Assembly (NCBI GenBank): GCA_902797915.1 | Contig: CADBUK010000064.1 | Span: 1 to 6,242 of the forward strand | Direction: 5' to 3' | Source of the DNA: Oscillospiraceae bacterium | GTDB lineage: Bacteria > Bacillota > Clostridia > Oscillospirales > Acutalibacteraceae | Length of the DNA: 6,242 nucleotides | In this document: piece by piece, positions 1 to 5,899 of the stretch | How positions within the stretch are numbered: the stretch's first letter is position 1 | How the letters are laid out: each line of letters opens with the position of its first letter | Notes under the pieces: model-generated | The model's database searches: none | The model's input: only the letters and a program-made list of their open reading frames with translations | Told to the model about the DNA's origin: nothing | Position numbers and translations under genes: made by a program

Positions 1-1098
1 AACAAGCGCCCAAACCTCAAGCACAAGGAAGGTCTGCCCGAGACCCGAGAAGAAGGTTAAGCCGAGGAAGAAATACGGGTTGTGCGCAAGGGCAGTGCCT
101 CTCATAAAGAACAGCACCGTGCAGACAACCGTTGCAAACAGCATGCCAACCGCGCAAAGCTCCTTTTTGCCGAAGCGGGTAATCATCTTGTTCATAATCG
201 GGATGAAAATTGCCATCGGCAGATATGTGCATACGGAAACCATTGCGTAAAGTCCTGGCTTGCCGTAGTAGTCTGTAAACAGGTATGTAAAGGTGGACTG
301 ATAATAGAACTGGAATGCAATAAGAAGCATCGAAGCAAGGCAGAGCATAACAAACGGTCTGTTTGTCATAAGCGCTTTAAGCGTAGCCATTGCGTTGTAG
401 TTTTCGTCCTTCTTTTTCTTCTGCGGCGCAATTCTTTCCTTGGTAAGCTTGTAGTGGCCGAAGTAAACCAGCACGGAAACAACGGAAAGAATGAGCACGC
501 ACCAAAACAGCTTTGTTTCGTTAAGCGCCTGAATTTTAGTGCCGTTTGCGTATTCGCCCGTAACGGTGTAAACAATCATCGGCAGAATAATGGTGCCCGG
601 CAGACCGCCTACGCCCGCGCCGATGGAACGCCACATTGAAAGCGAGGAGCGCTCAAGCTCATCATCTGTAACAACGGACGCCAGCGAGCCGTAAGGAATG
701 TTTACGGCGGTATACATCATACCGTAAAAGATGTAGGTAATGTAAGCGTAAACGAGGTATTTCGTTTCCGAAAGTCCCGGAATTTTTAAAAACATCAGCG
801 CCGCCGCAATTGCAAGCGGAATTGAAAATCCTAAAATCCACGGTCTGAACTGACCCTTGGGGTTTGGCTTTCTTGACTGAATAAACGCGCCCCAGAGCGG
901 GTCGTTAATTGCGTCCCAGATTCTTGCAACCAAAATCAGCACAACAATTTTTGCAGGGCTGATACCGAGTGCGTCGGTATAAAACTTGTTCTGAAACGCG
1001 CCGATGAGCGAGAATGTTAAAAGACCGCCCATATCGCCCATGGCATAGCCGATTTTATCTTTAAGCTTTATGCCGTGAGTCAATGCTTTTTCTTCCAT
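1..1098 (-). CDS. GPH-family sugar:cation symporter, MelB/YihO-like (3' end missing)
   Basis: The first 366 residues of an MFS carrier of the glycoside-pentoside-hexuronide:cation family, open to base 1. Family members have about 440-500 residues, so some 80-130 are missing. KIGYAMGDMGG (15-25) is the typical N-terminal motif. RIWDAINDPLWG (59-70) carries Asp62 and Asp66 at the spacing of the cation-site aspartates of melibiose permease MelB. MYTAVNIPYGSL (128-139) and WRSIGAGVGG (156-165) are further hallmarks. A long cytoplasmic loop with a KKKK stretch (207-210) divides the two six-helix halves. It would import the operon's substrate with Na+ or H+. E. coli YihO, the putative sulfoquinovose importer, belongs to the same family, which supports sulfoquinovose or sulfoquinovosyl glycerol as cargo. 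Position as the last visible gene, after the regulator, is compatible with substrate-induced uptake. The substrate cannot be read from the sequence alone. Confidence 0.85.
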   Translation of the reverse strand, partial: MEEKALTHGIKLKDKIGYAMGDMGGLLTFSLIGAFQNKFYTDALGISPAKIVVLILVARIWDAINDPLWGAFIQSRKPNPKGQFRPWILGFSIPLAIAAALMFLKIPGLSETKYLVYAYITYIFYGMMYTAVNIPYGSLASVVTDDELERSSLSMWRSIGAGVGGLPGTIILPMIVYTVTGEYANGTKIQALNETKLFWCVLILSVVSVLVYFGHYKLTKERIAPQKKKKDENYNAMATLKALMTNRPFVMLCLASMLLIAFQFYYQSTFTYLFTDYYGKPGLYAMVSVCTYLPMAIFIPIMNKMITRFGKKELCAVGMLFATVVCTVLFFMRGTALAHNPYFFLGLTFFSGLGQTFLVLEVWALV

Positions 1099-1104
1099 AA
1101 ATTT

Positions 1105-1112
1105 CTCTCCTT
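1105..1112 (-). promoter_or_regulatory. Strong ribosome binding site for the GPH transporter
   Basis: AAGGAGAG on the minus strand lies 6 bases before the ATG at 1098-1096, within the 22-base gap after the ROK gene. It fixes the start and contrasts with the weak sites of the two genes before it. Confidence 0.8.
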
Positions 1113-1120
1113 AATTCATA

Positions 1121-2227
1121 TTAGAACTGCTTTTCAAAAAAGAATTTCTGCGCCGCTGCGGCAGTTGTGCCTATGTAATCGCTCTGCTCGTTAAGCGAGC
1201 TTACGGTAAGCATACTGCTTTTTAAGTTGCCGTTGTAGCGCAGGCACTGCCTTGAAAGCTTTTCCGATATGCTTTTATTATAAAACATTGCGCCGAAAAA
1301 CACAATGTTTTGTGCGTTTAAAATCGTTGCCGTATTTGTAAGCGCAAGCGCAAGCAGGTCAATTTTTTCGTCAATGATGTGAACAATGCGTTCGTCATTA
1401 CTTGCGGCAAGCTGTTCAACGGTCAGCTTTTCGCCCGTTTCCTTAATGATTTCCTCGGCGGACGCAACGGTTTCAAGGCAGCCGTAACGCCCACAGCGGC
1501 AGCGCCTGCCTGCAGGGTTAACGATGTAATGCCCGATTTCCGTAACGGAGCTGTCCCCGCCTGAAAAAACCTTGCCGTTTGCAACTATTGCGGAGCCGAT
1601 ACCGTAGCCCCATTTTAAGAATAAAACCGAGCTTTCGTTTTTTGTGTTGCCGTAAATCAGCTCGCTGAGGGCAAACGCCTTAACGTTGTTTTCAACAACG
1701 CAGGGCAGGGAAAACGCCTTTTCAAACTTTTCCGCCAGCCTTTCGTCCTTCCACACGCCGAAGTCGTCCTGATTAGGCGAGCCGATTACGCAAACGCCTA
1801 TGCCGATGATTTTATCCCGCCTGTCAAAGCCGATTAAAAATTCCTTTGCGGCAAGGATAACCTCTTTTGTGTTTTCGCAAAACGGCAGCGCTTTAAACTT
1901 TAACAGCCTGCCGCCCACGTCTGAAATTGAAAGGGTAATTGCCTGCACCTCTGCGTTAATGCCTAAAATCAGCTTTTCCTCGCTGTTAAGCGTCAGCAGG
2001 ATTTCACGCCTGCCCGCTTTTGCCGCTTCGGTTTCAGCCTCGCCGATTTCCTTAATGTAGCCCTCGTCAATCAGCCGCTTGCTGATTTTTGTAACCGCCG
2101 CGGGCGTCAGCTCAAGCCTTGCGGCAATTTCCTTGCGGCTCAGCGCTTTTTCGCTGTTAAGCAGGTAAAGCAGCGCGCTTTCGTTATTTGATTTTATGCT
2201 TTTTATATTGATACCCGTTTGTTTCAT
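1121..2227 (-). CDS. ROK-family transcriptional regulator (NagC/XylR type)
   Basis: A 368-residue cytoplasmic DNA-binding protein, usual length for ROK repressors. A winged helix-turn-helix spans about 15-60, with the recognition region SRKEIAARLELTPAAVTKIS (30-49). The ROK sugar-binding domain follows. It carries EIGHYIVNPAGRRCRCGRYGCLE (split here as EIGH 230-233 and CRCGRYGCLE 243-252), so Glu230 and His233 are likely sugar contacts, and His233, Cys243, Cys245 and Cys250 form the zinc site. It is not a kinase: the catalytic Asp of ROK glucokinases (ENDANA) is Asn181 in ENNVKAFAL, and the N-terminal ATP motif DxGGT is absent (GINAEVQ at 89-95). Such proteins usually repress catabolic operons and release DNA on binding the sugar. 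The expected ligand is sulfoquinovose, sulfofructose or a glycoside, and the target is this operon, an autoregulatory setting. The ATG is the first after an in-frame TAA. Confidence 0.88.
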   Translation of the reverse strand: MKQTGINIKSIKSNNESALLYLLNSEKALSRKEIAARLELTPAAVTKISKRLIDEGYIKEIGEAETEAAKAGRREILLTLNSEEKLILGINAEVQAITLSISDVGGRLLKFKALPFCENTKEVILAAKEFLIGFDRRDKIIGIGVCVIGSPNQDDFGVWKDERLAEKFEKAFSLPCVVENNVKAFALSELIYGNTKNESSVLFLKWGYGIGSAIVANGKVFSGGDSSVTEIGHYIVNPAGRRCRCGRYGCLETVASAEEIIKETGEKLTVEQLAASNDERIVHIIDEKIDLLALALTNTATILNAQNIVFFGAMFYNKSISEKLSRQCLRYNGNLKSSMLTVSSLNEQSDYIGTTAAAAQKFFFEKQF

Positions 2228-2234
2228 AAAATCG

Positions 2235-2241
2235 TCTCTTT
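2235..2241 (-). promoter_or_regulatory. Weak ribosome binding site overlapping the exporter stop codon
   Basis: AAAGAGA on the minus strand begins within the TAA stop of the exporter (2242-2240) and ends 7 bases before the ATG of the ROK gene. It is a poor match to AGGAGG, which suggests the regulator is made at low level or by reinitiation after the exporter stop. Confidence 0.5.
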
Positions 2242-2971
2242 ACTTCAAAAATAGCGATATTCCGCTGATGAACATCAGCGCGTAGCTTGTTATCAGGAAC
2301 GCCTTCTGGTTCATCCTTTTGCTTACAAGCCTGCCGATAAGAATTGACAGCACGAGGAACAAAAACAGCACTATGAATACCATAAAGAAGCGCCCGTTAA
2401 TGTAGCCCGCCTTAATGTCCGTGCAGAATATGATTGAATTCAGCACAATCCATACGGCAGACAGCGTTGCGCGGAACTCCTTGCTGTCCTTCAGCCTTGC
2501 GGAAGCGTAGGTAACAAGCAGCGGACCGCCGCACACAAACATTCCGTGCACAAGCCCTGCGGAAATAAGCAGTATCATCGCAATCGGGGCTGAAAGCTCC
2601 TTGTCCGTTTTCTTTCTGACAAAAAGATATGTATCAAAAATCGCAAAGAAAATAACAACCGAGCCCAGCAGCTTATAAAGCAGGGAAGGGTTCAACTCAA
2701 AATGCTGAGTAATAAACGTTCCGCCCGCAATACCCACAAGCATTACCGCTATTATTTTGAAAAATTCTTTTTTGTTAATTGCCTTGTAGTCGCTGATTAA
2801 AACGCCGATTGATGTTACTACGCCAAGCAGATTAAGCGTCGGCTTTGCAACGTTGTAGCCAACCAGCATAACGGAAAAGGGCATTGCCAAAACGGTGCCC
2901 GCAAAGCCCGTTATGCACTGAATTACGTTTGATAATACAACAACTAATATAAACGTTAAAAATCTTAGCAT
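2240..2971 (-). CDS. TSUP (TauE/SafE) family membrane exporter, probable C3-sulfonate exporter
   Basis: A 243-residue polytopic inner-membrane protein, about the usual TSUP length, with seven to eight hydrophobic segments. The two half-repeats are recognisable: CITGFAGTVLAMP (19-31) in the first, and GLVHGMFVCGGPLLVTY (139-155), the typical Gly-rich stretch, in the second. Family members export sulfite, sulfoacetate and other organosulfonates, and TSUP proteins recur in sulfoquinovose clusters. Here the expected cargo is DHPS, the end product of the upstream enzymes, though sulfolactate or sulfite cannot be excluded. The ATG is forced, because an in-frame TAA lies two codons upstream. The ribosome binding site is poor, a GAGG 16 bases away, so translation may depend on the upstream gene. 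It ends 12 bases before, and in the same reading frame as, the ROK gene. Family assignment is confident; cargo is inferred. Confidence 0.82.
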   Translation of the reverse strand: MLRFLTFILVVVLSNVIQCITGFAGTVLAMPFSVMLVGYNVAKPTLNLLGVVTSIGVLISDYKAINKKEFFKIIAVMLVGIAGGTFITQHFELNPSLLYKLLGSVVIFFAIFDTYLFVRKKTDKELSAPIAMILLISAGLVHGMFVCGGPLLVTYASARLKDSKEFRATLSAVWIVLNSIIFCTDIKAGYINGRFFMVFIVLFLFLVLSILIGRLVSKRMNQKAFLITSYALMFISGISLFLK

Positions 2972-2992
2972 TATTTAAACTTGCTTGCCTCA

Positions 2993-3020
2993 ATTATAAA
3001 TTAGTATATATCACATTCAA
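2993..3020 (-). promoter_or_regulatory. Weak candidate internal promoter before the exporter gene
   Basis: On the minus strand a perfect TATAAT (2998-2993) is preceded, after 16 bases, by TTGAAT (3020-3015), which matches four of the six bases of a sigma-A -35 box. It sits across the end of the isomerase gene, and 29 bases separate the isomerase from the exporter, the longest gap in the window. It could give separate low expression of exporter, regulator and importer. AT-rich gaps produce such matches by chance, so this is only a candidate. Confidence 0.25.
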
Positions 3021-4335
3021 TGCCAAGCATATTTGCAAGGCACTCAAGCTCTGCCGAAACGTCTCCCATTGCAACTGCAAAATGCGGTTCCCAGCCTGCT
3101 TCAACGGAGCTGTAAACAATGCTGTCCGCTTTGCAGTCGGTTTTGATAACGATTGACGTGCCAAGGAACTGCTTAGGCTTGTCAAGCGCCTCTCCGCCTG
3201 CAATAAAGAAGCGGAATTTGCCCTCGGCGTCCTTGCCTATTCTGAATATGGTTACGCTCGGCTCTGCCTTGCAGCCAAACTCAAGGGTGGGACCGATTTT
3301 TCTGTTGCAGTGCACTCCTGCCTCAGCGCCCGTGTCCTCTCTTGCGAGGGAGCAGGCAGCCGTGCCGCAGTGCCAGAAGGTAATTGTGTTTTCGTTCTCA
3401 TCCATTGAAACGGGGTCGCCGAAGAAAGCGGGCTTGCCCGTCAGGTACTGACACGCAAACATTGACAGCGCGCCGTAGGTGTCCGCCTCGCAGGCGGAGG
3501 CAACGCCCAAGTCGTTAAGCATTGCAAGCACTGCGCAGACGGGTGTGCCGAACGCAGTGAAGAAATCGGGCCAGCAGCGGCTTGAAAGCGCGCCGATATC
3601 GTTTGCTTTAACGTATTCGGCATAAGCCTTGTAAAGCCTTGCAAAGTCAAGCACGTTCTTTTCCTTGACGCTGTCAAGCGCTCTGATTTTGTCCCTTGCG
3701 TCCGCAAGGTAATCGGCAGCGTCTTCGTCTGTAAAGGTCTTTGCCTTGTCAATCAGCTCTCTTGCCTCAATGGAAATAAGGTTTGTGCCGAAGGTAGCCG
3801 CCATTTCCGCGTCAAGCGCTCTGCCGAAGCCGAAGCCCTGCGGGGTATGCCCGATTTGCAGCAGATTAAGCTCACGCATTGCGCGCTTCAGCCTTGCTGC
3901 GTTTATTGCGGCGCCGATTGTTTTCTGCACCTTTTCCTCATTAGGAGAGCCGAAAACGTAGGTAAACGGTCTGCCAAAGCTTCTGAGCATATTCGCCGCC
4001 GAGTACGCGCCCGTAAGCGAGTTAAGGCGCAGTCTTCCGCCGTCGATAACGGGCTCGCGCAGGGTCCACAGCACAACGGGGCAGGGAAGCTTTCTCAAAA
4101 CCTCCGTAATGTAAGCGCCGTTTGCAAACGTGATGTTCTGCACGATTACAAGGTCGGGGTTAATGCCGTCAAGAAATGCGTTAAGCTTGTCGATGGACAG
4201 CAGCATTTCCTCGGGTACTTTAATATCGCTGTCAAATTTTCTTAAAGTTTCAATTGAGCTTTCAAATTCCTTTTGCGCGCTTTCCAGATGAAAGGTCGGC
4301 ACGCCTATCGGAATGTATGCGGTTTCAAATTTCAT
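3001..4335 (-). CDS. sftI: L-fucose-isomerase-like sugar isomerase, probable sulfoquinovose isomerase
   Basis: A 444-residue cytoplasmic protein of the L-fucose/L-arabinose isomerase superfamily (COG2407-like). The N-terminal half is alpha/beta substrate-recognition type: PDLVIVQNITFANG (60-73), PVVLWTLREP (86-95), and a fucose-isomerase-like FGRALDAEM (170-178). The C-terminal half holds the probable metal site: Glu283 in ACEADTYGAL (281-290), Asp308 in FFGDP (305-309), and a C-terminal His, probably His418 in GWEPHF (414-419). WHCGTAAC (321-328) is also typical of the family. I assigned these ligands by eye against the Glu/Asp/His pattern of FucI. The proposed reaction is sulfoquinovose to 6-deoxy-6-sulfofructose, an aldose-ketose step the family can perform and the only one in the pathway not covered by another gene here. 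The start has AAGG 9 bases upstream. Fucose or arabinose metabolism is unlikely, since no kinase or phosphate aldolase accompanies it. The fold is confident; the substrate is inferred. Confidence 0.8.
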   Translation of the reverse strand: MKFETAYIPIGVPTFHLESAQKEFESSIETLRKFDSDIKVPEEMLLSIDKLNAFLDGINPDLVIVQNITFANGAYITEVLRKLPCPVVLWTLREPVIDGGRLRLNSLTGAYSAANMLRSFGRPFTYVFGSPNEEKVQKTIGAAINAARLKRAMRELNLLQIGHTPQGFGFGRALDAEMAATFGTNLISIEARELIDKAKTFTDEDAADYLADARDKIRALDSVKEKNVLDFARLYKAYAEYVKANDIGALSSRCWPDFFTAFGTPVCAVLAMLNDLGVASACEADTYGALSMFACQYLTGKPAFFGDPVSMDENENTITFWHCGTAACSLAREDTGAEAGVHCNRKIGPTLEFGCKAEPSVTIFRIGKDAEGKFRFFIAGGEALDKPKQFLGTSIVIKTDCKADSIVYSSVEAGWEPHFAVAMGDVSAELECLANMLGIECDIY

Positions 4336-4352
4336 ATTATATTACCTTATTA

Positions 4353-5018
4353 TTAATACTTTAACTCTTTGTTTTCGCCTATCAGCCCCGCGTACGCGCC
4401 CTGCTTCATAAGCGGCTCGCGCAGGGGGTGGGCAATAACCCATTTGTTTTTCTGCAGTAACAGCAAATCCTCAAGCGTTTTCGGCTCGGGCTTGCTCTCA
4501 AGCGGGGTGTTAGTACCCCTCGGCAGAACTACTATATCCTTAAATCCCTCGTCGTCCGTGCGGCAGGGGGAAAGGTGCAGCGTGGTCTGAAACATTTCAA
4601 TCGCCGTTCCCGCAGGAACAAAGAAAACCGTTTCGTTTCCGACTTCAAAGCGGTTGCTTTCAAGCTGCCAGGTGTGCCCGAGCACAAGCATAAAATCCGT
4701 TACGGCAACGTTTATTTCGCTGCCCTTGTGGTATTCAAAGCCGTTGTAGGTGGTGTTTCTGCCGTTGCAGTAGCCTATTTGTATCGGCATTCCGCCATAA
4801 AACCCGTTTTGAATTTCGTCAAAAGCGGCAAGGCTTTCAAGCCCCTCAACGCTCGGCACATATACATTGTTGTTTTCGGGAATTGAGGTTTCCTTTTTCA
4901 TATAGTCAATCAGCTCTGAAAAATCGTAGCCCTCAATCACGTTACCGAAGGTTTTGAATTCATCGTCAAAAACGGAGTAAATTTTAACGTCGTTAACTGC
5001 GTTCAGATGTTCAAGCAT
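4353..5018 (-). CDS. Cupin-like protein resembling DUF4867, function unknown
   Basis: A 221-residue soluble protein with no signal peptide or membrane segment. I recognise it as resembling the DUF4867 family, which I recall as a member of Firmicutes sulfo-TAL gene clusters (named SftX there, if memory is right). The function is not established. The middle looks like a single cupin barrel. The first motif is EYHKGSEINVAVTDF (95-109), with His97 and Glu101 in the spacing of a cupin metal site. HTWQLESNRF (115-124) and FFVPAGTAIEMF (132-143) follow, and His148 in LHLSP could be a further ligand. The C-terminus is a charged tail with a leucine-rich helix near 181-190. It is coupled to the reductase upstream by an 8-base overlap, and the isomerase starts 17 bases downstream. 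A mutarotase, epimerase or accessory sugar-handling role is possible but is only inference from position and fold. Confidence 0.7.
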   Translation of the reverse strand: MLEHLNAVNDVKIYSVFDDEFKTFGNVIEGYDFSELIDYMKKETSIPENNNVYVPSVEGLESLAAFDEIQNGFYGGMPIQIGYCNGRNTTYNGFEYHKGSEINVAVTDFMLVLGHTWQLESNRFEVGNETVFFVPAGTAIEMFQTTLHLSPCRTDDEGFKDIVVLPRGTNTPLESKPEPKTLEDLLLLQKNKWVIAHPLREPLMKQGAYAGLIGENKELKY

Positions 5019-5877
5019 CGTAATCGCCCCTTACAATTTTATATGTGGCGCGCCAGTCCTCCTTGCCGATTCCTGCTTCAATGCCCTTGTTGTAAACAGC
5101 CTTTGCGTTTTTCATACCAGGAATATCAAGCCCCTGCTCAGCGGCAAGACGTTCGCAGATACCCAAATCCTTATGCTCGTTTTCAAGTGAAAAAGCGGTT
5201 GCCCAGTTTTCATTTGCAATGTTTTCCCACTGTGCGTCAAGGTAAAAGCACTGCGCGCCGCCGTATGAAATCGCGGTGTGGTAATCCTCGGGGCTGATAC
5301 CCATTTTCTGCGCAAGCAGCAGGGTTTCGTTAACGCCGTTCTGAATTTCGGCGCAAAGCGTGTTGTGGCATATTTTCATAACAAGCCCCTTGCCGTTTTC
5401 GCCCATACGGATAACGTTGCAGCCCATATATTTGAGTATCGGCTCAATAACGGGGAACAGCTCCTCGTCGCAGCCTACAAGAACGCCGAGCGTGCCGTTA
5501 ATTGCGGCGGGCTTTGATTTAACAACGGGTGCGTCCGCAAACTGAGCGCCCTTTGCCTTAATCATTTCCGAAACCTCTACGGAAACCGAGGGGTCAATCG
5601 TGCTCATATCAATACAGATTTTGCCCTCGGTAATGTACGGCAGAAGCTCGGTGTAAACCGCCTTAACGTGTTCTGATTTGGGCACCATTGTAATTATAAC
5701 GTCAGCGTTCTGCGCAACCTCAACGTTGCTTTCGCAGGCTACTGCGCCCGCCTCGGCAAGCTTTGCAACCTGCGCTTTGTTAAGGTCGGAGCAGTAAACG
5801 GCGCCGTCGTGCTTTTTTACAATGTTTTCGCACATTGACTCGCCCATAATGCCAAGTCCGATAAATCCTATTTTCAT
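5011..5877 (-). CDS. Probable 3-sulfolactaldehyde reductase (beta-hydroxyacid dehydrogenase family, YihU-like)
   Basis: A 288-residue cytoplasmic oxidoreductase of the 3-hydroxyisobutyrate dehydrogenase family, at full family length. The proposed reaction is NADH-dependent reduction of 3-sulfolactaldehyde to DHPS. The N-terminal Rossmann domain has GLGIMG (7-12) and Asp31 after the second strand, which favours NAD(H) over NADP(H). ITMVP (62-66) and DMSTIDP (90-96) follow. The catalytic Lys is Lys168 in KGLVMKICHN (163-172), with Asn172 nearby, and HKDLGI (235-240) lies in the all-helical C-terminal domain. The telling region is DAPV at 115-118. Most relatives continue with Ser-Gly-Gly, which holds the substrate carboxylate, but this protein has Val-Lys-Ser (119-121). 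From memory, E. coli SLA reductase YihU has Gly-Arg-Thr at the same place, so a basic plus a hydroxyl residue here fits a sulfonate ligand. Its stop overlaps the next start by 8 bases. Tartronate semialdehyde or 3-hydroxyisobutyrate as substrate is less likely. Confidence 0.8.
   Translation of the reverse strand: MKIGFIGLGIMGESMCENIVKKHDGAVYCSDLNKAQVAKLAEAGAVACESNVEVAQNADVIITMVPKSEHVKAVYTELLPYITEGKICIDMSTIDPSVSVEVSEMIKAKGAQFADAPVVKSKPAAINGTLGVLVGCDEELFPVIEPILKYMGCNVIRMGENGKGLVMKICHNTLCAEIQNGVNETLLLAQKMGISPEDYHTAISYGGAQCFYLDAQWENIANENWATAFSLENEHKDLGICERLAAEQGLDIPGMKNAKAVYNKGIEAGIGKEDWRATYKIVRGDYDA
5027..5032 (-). promoter_or_regulatory. Ribosome binding site inside the reductase gene for the DUF4867-like gene
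   Basis: AAGGGG on the minus strand lies 8 bases before the ATG at 5018-5016, within the last codons of the reductase. Together with the 8-base overlap of the two reading frames, this indicates translational coupling. Confidence 0.7.
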
Positions 5878-5886
5878 TCTGTTAAT

Positions 5887-5893
5887 CTCCTTT
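5887..5893 (-). promoter_or_regulatory. Ribosome binding site that fixes the reductase start
   Basis: AAAGGAG on the minus strand lies 9 bases before the ATG at 5877-5875. It decides the start: the frame stays open upstream to an ATG at 6036, but that extension would run back through the transaldolase gene and adds residues unlike a Rossmann fold. The Rossmann strand begins right at the ATG chosen here (MKIGFIGLGIMG). Confidence 0.85.
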
Positions 5894-5899
5894 CGGATA

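Noticed and set aside
82..639. 185-codon open frame on the plus strand
   Set aside because: It lies antisense to the GPH transporter, whose frame has clear family motifs. Its His, Cys, Asn and Lys rich product has no recognisable domain.
1121..2227. ROK sugar kinase
   Set aside because: It has an N-terminal helix-turn-helix, lacks the DxGGT ATP motif and has Asn in place of the catalytic Asp.
3847..4245. 132-codon and other plus-strand open frames opposite the isomerase
   Set aside because: They are antisense shadows of a gene with a full family match, with no ribosome binding site or motif.
3001..4335. L-fucose catabolism as the role of the locus
   Set aside because: No fuculose kinase or fuculose-phosphate aldolase is present. 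A transaldolase, a YihU-like reductase and a TSUP exporter do not fit that pathway.
4336..4341. TATAAT on the minus strand next to the isomerase start
   Set aside because: It abuts the ATG directly, so transcripts would lack a leader, and no -35 box at proper spacing stands out. It is AT-rich spacer.
5011..5877. 3-hydroxyisobutyrate dehydrogenase or tartronate semialdehyde reductase
   Set aside because: The Ser-Gly-Gly that binds the substrate carboxylate is replaced by Val-Lys-Ser, and no valine or glycerate pathway genes are nearby.
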